NCBI RefSeq assembly: GCF_021155765.1 | Contig: NC_060105.1 | Span: 1,364,001-1,428,000, forward strand | Direction of reading: 5' to 3' | Source of the DNA: Diprion similis | Taxonomy: Eukaryota > Arthropoda > Insecta > Hymenoptera > Diprionidae | DNA length: 64,000 nt | Part shown: piece after piece, positions 1 to 11,300 of the stretch | How positions within the stretch are numbered: position 1 is the first letter of the stretch | How the letters are laid out: each line of letters begins with the position of its first letter | Position numbers and translations under genes: made by a program | The notes under the pieces: generated by a model | The model's database searches: none | What the model was told of the DNA's origin: nothing | The model's input: only the letters and a program-made list of their open reading frames with translations

Positions 1-762
1 GGATCGGAGTCGTGAAATGGAAGGAAATGAATAAAGTGATAAATTGCAGTTCTAGATCCGACGTACGTATAAGGTACACATTACATTACAATATTTTAAT
101 TCCGAATCGTTTCATTGAATTTAAACTCAACTTAAAAGAAACTTGATTTTCTCATTTCTAGGTTCCTTATTCTACATTGGTGAGAGAGAATCGCGCGTTT
201 ACCCCGCAGACTTTCAGACTTTATGATAATGCCTGTGTAGAAGCCGACGTGCAGTTATAGATCATGCAGCAGCGCCCGAGCGGCAAGGACGTCCTTTCGA
301 ATCATTGACTTTTGTCACCGACTGCTTACCTACACACGTACACATTTCTACCTAAATCCATGTATTTACCCGGCGGGAGTAATTAAGGAAAACCGGATTG
401 CGCCGCGTCTCAACGTCCGTGTATACTTTCAAAAATTTTCATCCCCCTTACTCAGGCTATTCAAGGTTTCACCCACACACGTTACAGGATAATAAAAGGA
501 TTTCCCTATCGGGAGGAGCGTTGGAGAAATTTTTGGAGCTTTGAATTTTCAGGATACTGTATTGCGATGTGCATGCGAGATAGGTGAAAATAAGAAAATT
601 GCACAACAAAGTACAGCCTTTGTTTTGCAATGTGTGTAATAAAATCTTTGTTATAATTTCAGTTAGGATAACAGGCCAACCTATTTCTTATTCCACTTCC
701 ATGTAGTCCTTTGAAAGAGGATGAGTCCGGTGCGACGATTTGGCGGCCTGGAGTCGAGTAAA
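1..762. other. Region downstream of BCKDHB, no gene seen
   Basis: AT-rich sequence past the BCKDHB stop that should hold its 3' untranslated region. I found no canonical AATAAA on the minus strand here, so the transcript end is not placed. No coding exon or repeat is recognised. Confidence 0.5.
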
Positions 763-3700
763 TCAGTACTTGACGATGTTCTTTACGGCCTCGAAGCACC
801 GCCATTTATCGGGGAGATAAAACGGCTCGAAAATGTGAGGAAACGGGGTGTCCCATCCTGTGACTCGTTGTATCGGCGCTTCCAGGCTCAAGAAACACGA
901 TTCCTGTGCATCACATTATTTTTACTCACAAGTTAGGTGTGCGTATAAAATTGTTATTACTTTCTCGATGACAGAAATTCCTGCCACAATTTGTATAATA
1001 TTTTTGTTGAAAATAAGGAGGCTAGTAGAAGCCCCAAGCTTTTTTGCTGATGCGATACTCGTTTTGTATTTACAAATATTTCTTTGTTACCGTCAAAACT
1101 CTGATTAAGGCATCGTGCCGTTTACTCCCTCGATACGTGACTCATACTGACGTAAGAAAACAATGTAACACGCCTAAAACGTCATTAAATTCTCGCGGTT
1201 ACGTCGCGAAACGCTTTGTATTAATCGGAAAAATTTGTAGGGATCGGTTCTTCCTCCGAGATCCTTTCACCCGGTTTATATTTAATCCACGTGTCAATTC
1301 GTATTCGGTGATTACGATATCGTAACTCCAATTCCGGGACAAAAGCTACGCCGAGTCGCCGAGCAATTAGGAAATGAAAGGATTAGAATTAGAAGGTCTG
1401 TTCGCTCTTCCTGGCCGATTGCCCGTGTATATTAGATCCTTTTTTTATCTCGCTCTATCTACATCGCAACGGTGATTAGCATTGCGTATAACTATAGAAT
1501 ATCGAAAGTTTCATTATAACGATCGTGTGCAAAAGAGAAATTCAACATTTCAACAATTATAGCCGCAATCGAAACGCGGCAAAAATTTCACAAAGGAAAA
1601 TATTTAATTCAGACGACAAAAGTCAGGTCCTCCTTTTAAATTAAAGTTTACCTGAATAGTAGCTGCTATTTCGCTTCCAAATCCGCAAGTGAGCGGCGCT
1701 TCGTGCGCGATGATTAGTCGTCCGGTTTTTTTCACCGACTGAAAAGTAGTTGTTATGTAAGTTGAGTATTTTGGTAATTTAAGGGGACCCCAGTGCATAA
1801 AGATAGCATTGATAAATTAATATGCACATCTCGATACTCGACGATTTGAACCGAGAATTAATATCACCTGAGAAACGGTATCCACGTCCCATGGGAGGAT
1901 TGTAACGAGGTCAATCACCTCGCAGGAAACTCCGAGCTTCTCCTCGACGAGATTCGCAACTTCGATCAGAACGTGAACCTGAGTTCCCCAGCCGACTAGA
2001 GTTACGTCGGTGCCTGAAGAATGAGGAAAATCGAGAAAGGAAGAAGAATGTATGAGTAAGTTTCCTTCTTCTTCTTCTTTTTATATTACAGGGAAACTTC
2101 ACGATGATGGTTGAATTGAAATGAGAGATGCGGGGAAAGCGGCTGACCTTTTTTCACGATTTCCGCCTTGCCGATTTCAGTAACGTATCCACCGATTGGA
2201 ACCTCCTCAACGGCGGCACGATAAAGAATTTTTGGCTCAAATATTATGCAGGGGTCAGGCTCTGCCACGCAACTCATCAGCAAACCCTTCGCCTTTATTG
2301 GTCCACGGGGCACCACAACCTGGAGACAATTTGCAACATTTGAGAAAGAAGAAGACTCGAAGAAGATGTTGTTGATTGAAAATAAGAGTGACACGTAAAA
2401 AAAGGGTAAAAGATTGCGTGCTTTTTTCCTTTGTTTTAATCTCAAGTCACGTCTCGTTGTTATTGTTATTATTATTATTATACCTAAAGTCGAGAGCCGC
2501 AATGCTTAGAAACAAAGAAGCTGGGACAAGATTTTAATTTGCGAAAGTGGGGTGCGAAATTCGTTAGGTTCTTATTGTTCTTGCAATACCCAGATCGGAT
2601 GAATGGAATAAAATGAACTGAAACAGCTGGGCGACAGAAAATTCGGTCAGCAGTTTAGTTACCACTTGCTTGATCGATGCTTTAAATATTCTTCAATGAA
2701 AATCGTTTTTTTCTCTACGAAGATCCGATTTGGACTGACCTTGAGGCCTGGAGTGTGAGCGAAATAGGCTTCGGGTGATTGAGAATGGTAGAGACCGCCG
2801 TGACCGACGGCTCCGCAGGGTGCCCTGACGGTCAATTTTCCGCAATCGTAGTCTCCGCCGCTGCGGTACCGCATTTTGGCAGCCTCGTTGACGAGCTTGG
2901 AAGTGAAAATGATTTTTGTGTTTTTTAATTTGATTTAATTCTCTTTTTTTCTTCCTGTAAATTTTCTTCGACTTTAGAATCACGGGAGACCGCGGCAAGT
3001 TTTTCTTTACTACCTGATCGAAGGCGGGGAAAATGTAGTCCGCGAATTGTATTTCCGCAATTGCGGTCGTTCCCATGTTCGCGATGCCGATCCCGAAACC
3101 GACGATCCCCTGCTCGCAAAGCGGCGTATTGAATACTCGTTCTTTTCCAAAGCGTTCCTGAAGACCCATCGAGCACCTGAAGACACCGCCGAAGGCCACG
3201 TCCTCTCCGAAGAATACTGTTATAAGCGTAGATGACATAAGGTGTGCGGTGTATTAATTTTTATTTCGTAATTCATTTCTCTTTCTTCAACGTAAATTAT
3301 ATGTCGTTATCGCGACGTCAGGGGAGATAGAAAAAAACACAAACTAGAAGGTAAAGATAGAAATTCGTGTACCTCCTGTACCTAGAATGTTGTAAAAATG
3401 ACGATAAGATAAGAATTATTCTTTGAGGTAAAGTTGGAACGACTTTTGCGTCCATACTAGTTATATATTAGGTACGTAAATTTGAGTAAACGTAGAAAAA
3501 ATGAAAGAAAAGAATTTACAGTCTCTTACTTGTGACTTCTGATAGAATATTAATAACCCGAATTAGTAGATCATCTTATTACCCTACATTATACACGCTT
3601 CACGAAATCTGTTTTTTGGATAATGACAAAAGAAATTTGACTTACTTTGCAGCCGAGTAAATCGTTACGTTTACGCATAAATCGTCGAATTTTACAATTA

Positions 3701-4634
3701 GCGAGGTAGTGTGTGTGAAAGTGATATATTACCTGCCGATTCGTCCGCTTCCATGCTGAGTGCAAGGCCGTTGTTTATTGCTTTGAACATGTTCATCTCT
3801 TGCGTAGCACCTGTGTACACGTATACGTACATAGTATACATATAGGTATGTAATCATGTAAACGATCAAGAATTTCTCAACGATGCAAGGTAATTCCTTT
3901 CGCAGATAGAAAGAGAAATTGGTAACAGAATCTCTATCTTCAATTCACGGGTACATATGATAAAAATATCGCAATAATTTGCGACCATGTGATAAGTTGA
4001 AGTTTGAGCGTGCGAGAATGAGCATTAATGTATTATTATTATCATGTTTCTTTTTTTTTTTCGTTCCAACATGCCGACAAGCGTTAATTGCGAATCGGTA
4101 AATATAAGTATAACATATATCCTTCGCAAATCTGGTATATAATGAAAGACCTTAAGTAAAGTCCTGTATATCGAGTAGCCCCGCGGATAGCCAACGACCT
4201 CGTTCAACTTCTCGTATGAGAGACGAAAAGAAAAAGAAAGGAAAGAAATAAAATAAAAATAGAGAAGTAAAATGACGAAGAAACCACGAACTGGTACCAG
4301 AGCATGGATCGCATGTTGTAACACACATCACTCGATCGACGCTTCTGTTTTTTTCTTATATTTTCTCTTCTTTAAAATTAATTTAAAATAAAGAGAAAAA
4401 AACAACAACAATAACAACAAGGTGTCTTCCGAATTATTTTGGTCATATTCGTAGGTTACCGGAATTCGCTGGCGGAGATTCCGGTGCGTAGGTGAAATGC
4501 GTTCTTCCGATTGCATGACGGTTTATTGCTGGAGCGACGGCGGTGGCGGCAGCGGCGGGGAAAATGCTGCCTGAATTTTTTATTGACAATCTCGTAGCGT
4601 TGCGGAGACGCGAACAGAACTTACTTGCAGCCAT
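763..4634 (-). CDS. BCKDHB: 2-oxoisovalerate dehydrogenase subunit beta, mitochondrial (BCKDH E1-beta)
   Basis: Beta subunit of the thiamine-dependent E1 of the branched-chain 2-oxoacid dehydrogenase complex (valine, leucine and isoleucine breakdown, mitochondrial matrix). Coding exons in transcript order: 4460-4634, 3733-3810, 3014-3216, 2740-2895, 2148-2319, 1868-2013, 1652-1738, 763-903. All junctions are GT-AG and keep frame, giving 385 aa (human about 392). Exon 1 begins [15 protein letters not shown], an Arg/Ser/Ala-rich, acid-poor leader typical of a mitochondrial targeting peptide. The family core is clear: [39 protein letters not shown] (transketolase pyrimidine-binding domain), [15 protein letters not shown], then the C-terminal domain with [21 protein letters not shown] and [17 protein letters not shown] ahead of the stop. 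The second Gly of the usual APLTGGF is Cys here. The start is the ATG opening the leader; upstream ATGs lie in a shadow frame. It lies on the same strand as CEP290, whose stop is about 730 bp upstream. Confidence 0.95.
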
Positions 4635-5365
4635 GCTCGTCAAATACTGTGTTTCGTAGTAACGCGCGGGCCCCCTTATCGTCGGCTGGCGCACGCAATA
4701 TATATTGTATTAACACACAAAGCGTTATCTCGACCTGAAGTTTATGCAGGGTCGTGACCTTCACCGGATTTCGTAATGCGTCCAACATATTCGTATCTCT
4801 ATCTTGTACATACATACATGTACGTAACGCAGATACGTAATACTTGACAACTTGACAACTTGACAATCTTTACCGCAGTTCGGGCCTCTTTGATAACCGT
4901 ACGAATTAATAAATAATATCCCATCCACAACGGTCTCATCTTTCATCCATATCGGCACTTTATTATCGCAGATACCGATTGCGCGCGAATCGCGCTTCAC
5001 GTCGTCTCGGGTCTTTGAAACCTGTTGAAGAATTTCTCTCGGGAATTTCAACTTTCACTTTTTTTCCCCTTTTAAAAAGAAAAATTACCTTTTCACATTT
5101 TCATACAGACTTCCCATAGATGTAGAAATACTTGGCTATCTTCAAGGTTTCACGTGCGTATATTCGTGCGGTGATTCGCGTTACAAATTACTATGTTCTG
5201 TTTCGGCAAGTTTTAAATGTGTGTAATAAATATCGGCGCCTTGCTTCGTTAATTCGTTACTTATCCTTAAGACTAGATAAAATTAAAAAGGAGAACACAC
5301 ACATGATCGTCGACGGCAAGTCCAAGCTCATATGTTCATCCTCAATTAGTTAATTAAACACACTT
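4635..5365. other. BCKDHB-CEP290 intergenic region
   Basis: About 730 bp between the CEP290 stop and the BCKDHB start, both minus strand. It should hold the CEP290 3' untranslated region and the BCKDHB promoter. A minus-strand AATAAA is at about 4969-4974, some 390 bp past the CEP290 stop. A tandem repeat (unit ACTTGACA, three copies) lies at 4842-4866, about 210 bp upstream of the BCKDHB ATG. Confidence 0.5.
4842..4866 (+). repeat. Short tandem repeat, 8-bp unit x3
   Basis: Three perfect copies of ACTTGACA followed by one extra A, in the presumed BCKDHB promoter. Confidence 0.8.
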
Positions 5366-8300
5366 TCAGTCATCCGTAGTAGGCGGCGATACGTAGCACT
5401 CTGGTATGGTTTCCAAGGATTGTTTAGCCTCGAGCATTTGGATCTGAAAGACATAGTATTTACGCTTTGTTTTAGCTACTCTTTAAATTTTCCAACGCAC
5501 CTTTTGCCGCAAAGATTTTTCGTTAATAGCAGCTCTGGTCAGTAACTGTTTAACTTTGTCAAGCAGTTCCGATTTGTGCGCCAGTTGCTGTCTCAGAACG
5601 CCAATCTCTCCCGCGTTGTCCTCTTCCTTCCGCGAATTTTCAAGCATCGCTATTCTTTGCTCGGCTAATTGGAGGTCAGTTTCTAGGGCAACAACGCGCT
5701 GCTGCGCTCTTTCGTACTGCACGTGAAGGGACGAAGTGCTTCCGCCGCTGTTTGGCCTTGCCTGATTAATAAAAGAAAGAAATATTTTACTGCCGCTGAC
5801 TATCGCCCTAATCGAAATATCGCTCAGGGATATCTTGTGAGCTAATTATTATGTTATTACCATTGACTGCGGGTGGGGATTCTTTTTCGCGATTACTTTT
5901 AAACGCTTGTTCTCCGCTTGGAGCTTCTCGATTACCCTCTTCAAAGTAAAAACGGTTTTCTCGAGCTCGGCGATTGATTTTTTTCCGTGCTCTTGAGATT
6001 CCTTTGCAAATAAACGCGGCGACGACTCGGAAGATTTTTCTACTTTCAGTAGCTCCACGTATCTGGCGAATCAGAAATAAGATTGCAATTTATATATACA
6101 CTGTCCATTGGACTGTATTAAAAAAATTGAATATTTTTTTTTTTGAAAAATATACTGAAAATATTGTTCAGGATACCGAAAAAAGACGCCTGTCAAAATG
6201 GGAGCTCTTAATTTTATTACGAAGAAGTGCCTCATCGCGATTTTCTACTTTCCATAAGAATAACATGGCAAAAATTGTTCTTGCTCCTTGCGATTTTTAT
6301 AACTAGATAACGACGCGTCGTACAGAAAATTCATAAACATGTTTTTGTAGGAAATTGAACGTTCTACAAAAAAGGTCTCTTGTCATTTTACGATAAATCT
6401 ACTCCTTCAAAAGTTATTTGAGGTCCTTTGCTGATGTTTGACCTCAAATAACCTTTGAAGGAGTAGATTTATAGTAAAATGACAAGAGACCTTTTTTGTA
6501 GAACGTTCAATTTCCTACAAAAACATGTTTATGAATTTTCTGTACGACGCGTCGTTATCTAGTTATAAAAATCGCAAGGAGCAGGAACCATTTTTGCCAT
6601 GTTATTCTTATGGAAAATAGAAAATCGCGATGAGGCACTTCTTAGTACTAAAATTAAGAGCTCCCATTTTGACAGGCGCCTTTTTTCGGTATCCTGAACA
6701 ATATTTTCAGTATATTAAAAAAAAAAAAAAAAGAGTCAATTTTTTTGATACAGTCTACTGTCCATTCACGGTAGCAATTCGGACGGAGGGACTTACTTTT
6801 CTAAATGCTCAACCTTTTCCCTCAATCTCGGGGTATCAAGAACGATACGTTCGATCTCTAGACGCAGCTCCAAGTTCTCGCTTTCTAACTTCAGATTGTT
6901 CTTCTCCAGGACGTCTTTTGTCGCCTCAAGTCTCTCCAATTGGTCGACGACATACTCGTTTCCCTGATAGATTGAAATGAAGAGTGAATAGGTGAACAAA
7001 ATGAATGTCAGTTATAAAGTAAATACCTTGGTCACGGCTTCCAAAGACGAAATTTGCCGTCTTTGGGCCTCGATCTGTAAAATTAGCTGCGAAGTGTCCG
7101 CGCTCTCAAGACGATCGGTTAGTTCTCGGACTCTGCTTCTCAGAGTGTGGCATTCGTGCTGAAGATCTTCCAGGATATCCGTGTGGTTCAACGTTCCAGG
7201 TCTTGCGGACAAGCTACCAATGAGGCAACCGTTTTCGCACCTCAACTTACTTCGTAGGTACCATTTTTCACGCTCCATGTAGGACACCACTGCTCTGAGC
7301 TTCTCGTGATTCGCTTGCAGCTTTTTGTACTCCTCTGTCTTTTCCTTCAATTTTTCCTTGAACTTCTCGGCCGTTTGTTGCCACCGTTTTTGCTTGTCCC
7401 ACAATGCTAGTTCCTCCGCTGTCTGTTGGCATTTTAAAGGAAAGGAAACATTGAATTACATCAAAGCTACAACGATGTAGGTGCAAAAATTTAACGTAGA
7501 TTATGATTTAATGATTCTGAGCAAACTCTCGGGATCGGAAACCCTTGACACGTACAAATACCGGATTTTGAGAATGATTTACAGTATTTCTGAATGCAAA
7601 TTTTTTGTCGCATTAAGGTTTCCCGCCGCTCAAGTTGCGCAATATTTAACTCGAGTGAAGTATACTTTGAGTTTCTTATTTTCCTGCGTGAACTTTTCTC
7701 TTTCCAATTGAAGCTTGAGCGTATGCAACTCTTCCTCTAATCCTCTCGCTTTTCTTTCAAGTTGTATTTCACGCTGAGAGGTTCTTTGTTCGTGGGTTTT
7801 AGCTGCCATGTACCTGGGGATTTACTTAATGAGACAGTGCAACAATTTTGGCACAGAGGAAGTTTTTAACCCCGCAGAGAATTAGCTTCGTACCTCCGAC
7901 TCAGCTGCTGTTTGAGATCGACGATCTGACTCTTGTAATTCTTTTCTTTTTCCGCCAGGGCCTGTAGTTGCTTACGGGCAAGATCCAGCTGAGATTGCAA
8001 CTGGTTGGACTGAGCTCTTCCAATATTATTAGTGATCTCCTGCATCTTAGAATCGTGAGCTACCGTTTGTCGCGAAACTGTGTTCCTCTCAGCGATTTCC
8101 ATCTCATTCTTTACAAAAAAAAATATACGCTCGGACACGTTGATATTATTTACTAAGTAAGCATTTTAAAAAACATCGTCTATTACCTGCAGCTCTTGAT
8201 AAGCTATGTCAAGCTCGTGAATTCGATTATCCCTTTCTTGCAGTTCTTTAGATAACAAGCTGTTTCCCTTAGCAAGCTGTACTCTGTTGTCAGATAATTG

Positions 8301-11300
8301 TTGCCTCAGTGTATCAGCCTCAAGTTGCCATTTGTCGCGCTCCATTCTGTAGCTCTCCAGCTCAGTTTTGTGCTGTTCGTCCAGCCTGTATCAAAGAAAT
8401 GGGATACCGCGTGTAGGGATCAAGGGGAAAGCCCGCTTTTAACTACATTGGGAATTGATAAAAAAATACGATACCTTCCTCTCATGTGGTCCATATGCTT
8501 CAATCTCTCTTCAGCAAGTCGATGCCATCGTTCTCCCAACTCCTTAGCTATACTCAAATCAGCCTCTAGCGTAGAAACACGTTCGTTCAATTTCTCAGCT
8601 TCTTCTTCCAGGTCGATATTTTTGTTTCTATCTTTATGCGCTTTTTCTCTAACTGGCAAGGCTTCGGGCAAATGAATGTAGTCGTTTATTCTGACAGGAG
8701 TGCATATTAAGTATTAGCAGAAGAAAAATCGACTCTCTTCGTTTCATCGTTATAAAACTACAGCGTCATACTTTTGATTCACCTGTTGCTGCATTGCAGC
8801 TACTCGAGCCTGAAGACTCTTGATTTCCTCCTGTAAGCGAGCGGCTGCTTTGCTGTGCTCATCTCTGTCTTCCTTCAACAAATTTTGGTACCTGAGAATC
8901 GTTTCTTCCTTTTGAGTAATAATTTTTTGCAAACTGTTGACTGTCGATCTCAGGACTACTTTATCGGAGGTTTCAATGTCTGCAACACTTGGTTTGAAGT
9001 TTTCAGGTTCTTCAGTTTTTTCTGTTACACTACTGAGCAGAGAATTTTTTTCAGCAAGTTGCCCATTCAGAGTGGCTATCTTTTCTTGATACTCTGCAAT
9101 TTCCAACTCATACTTCACAAGCAAAGCAGATCGCTCTGAGGCCAGGGATAACGCTTGATTCAGTCTCTCGTTCAGAGCTATTTGAGAATCGTGATTAGTT
9201 GGCTGAACTTCGCGGGACTCGTGCCTGACACTGGAAATTGAAACTGATTGCTGATCGCGGTGAACTTGCGTCTCGACGGAACGGGTCTCTACGCGTGTTT
9301 GTACAGCAATCGAAACCGTTTCTACATCTACATCATCCACGTCTACATCGACGATGTCTATCTCTGGATTTTGATTGCTACTTCCTTCACCGTTTTTAGA
9401 CGATCTACTCCAGATTTTTTGCATGAAAATCATTTCGGATTCCATAGCGTTTATCAAAATCTCCTGAGATGTGACTCTGCTCTTGACTATTTGCAGTTCA
9501 TTTTCGAGCTGGTTTATTTGCCGCTTGTATCTCAGCTCCTGATAACATGGCAAAAATAAATCTAAAAACGTTTTGTTTGGATCAAAGAAGACACGGCCTG
9601 ATACTGCGGTATCTGCTTACCCCAAGCTTCGACTGTGAGCTCTCCGAAAAACGGTGTATTATATTCTGCACGTCTGGGTTTCCAATTCGCTCTTCTAGTA
9701 TGTTCTTGAGTTGTTCAACGACCTGTAAGCGCCCAGCAAGGACATCCTGTTGTGCCCGAATATTGTCAGCGTTCGTCGAAGCCTCTTTCAGTAACTTGTC
9801 AATAGCCAGCTGGTCGTCTTTCGATTTTTTCAAAACTGACTCAAACCGCTCCAATGCAGCTAACGACGTCGAGCCAGCGTACTGACGTTGTAGAAATTCT
9901 ATCACGTCTAAGTAGCTCCTGGGAAAAAAAATTTTATCAAAGAAATTATGTGCAATTACATGCTTATCTTTCATTCGCTTAATCAATTTACCTGCAACGG
10001 ACATCACACTGCTTTTGGCAATTCCTGACACTTGCATGAGAGTCCTCAGTCTCTTGCTTTAATTTATCATTCACATCTTGAAGATGGGAAATTTCATTCT
10101 GGAGTAAGATATTTCGCTTGCTTGTTTCAGCCTCGAGAATTTTACAATTTGTCAATTCGAAGCCAAGCTTGGCGATAATTTCCTTGTCTTCACTGACTGA
10201 CTGAAGATCAAGTAGTTGATGCCTCATACTATCCATTTCAAAAGTTCTTAGAAAATTCTGAGCTGCGTGCATCTGCGCTTCTTCGTCTGCAATTTTTGCT
10301 CTTCTTTCGGCATTTTCATTCTCAACTTGTAGAGACATGACTTTTTCCTGCAATTCACAAATCCTTATCTCGTCTGGTTGGCGATCACTTCGAACGTACT
10401 TTGACAATTGTTTATGTAGCCCCACTATTTCCTCCTGTAGCTCAAAATTCAGCTTTGAAAATTGAGTAACTTCAGCTTTGTATTTTGCTAATTGATTTTG
10501 TGCAATTTCATATAATTTGGTAACATGATTAGTTCGTGGAGCATGATCAGGTTGTGTTTCCAGGTCAACGTCGCTCTCATTACCACTATATTCACCTTCC
10601 GAGTTTTTGACGGGGTCCTCACCTCCTTGAATTTCGGATTTCGCTTCACTATGGAGTGCCGAATCTTTCATGTTCTCTGTATAGACTCTCCTCTCCTCAA
10701 GCATCATTCTCAATCGAATACATGCTTCGTTGTATTTTTCTTTCACTTCGTTGAACTCCACTGAGCTAACAGAATTAGACAAGTTACTCTGAAGAGTACT
10801 GATTCGTGCGTCAAGAATCTTATTAGTCTTTTCTAGATCCGCAAGTCTTTTCCTCAGCTCATTTTCCCTCGCGATGAACTCTTTCTGACTGTTGTAAGAT
10901 TTGGTTGACTCTCTGCTGAGCAACTCTTCGAGAATTTTACATTTCCGGTTTATAACGATTGTCTGTACAGCGTGTTCAGCACTTTCCTTACACATTTTTA
11001 CGAACGCTTTCTTAATCTCCTCTTCGCCTGATTCCAAAACTTGCCAGTTCTTTTCGTACTCTTCTAAGTGAACTTCCAACCTCATAATCGTATCTTCCAG
11101 CTCATTTTTCTCTTCATAGAGAGTGGTCCTCTCTATTTGCCATTCGGACTTTTCATTTTCGCACGAATCCTGCACATCTATAGCTCCCAAGGATCGACGG
11201 GGCTTCACCTCACCAGTCTCAGAGATCGAGTCTGATGTCGTTGTTTTTTTTAACGGATCGTTAAGCGCAATCTGTCTTAATATTTCATCTTTTTTTTGCA

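Noticed and set aside
5974..6306. Plus-strand frame across the CEP290 intron
   Set aside because: Lies mostly within the left arm of the palindromic element; no transposase motif.
6630..6980. Plus-strand frame next to the palindrome
   Set aside because: Antisense shadow of a CEP290 exon joined to the right arm of the element.
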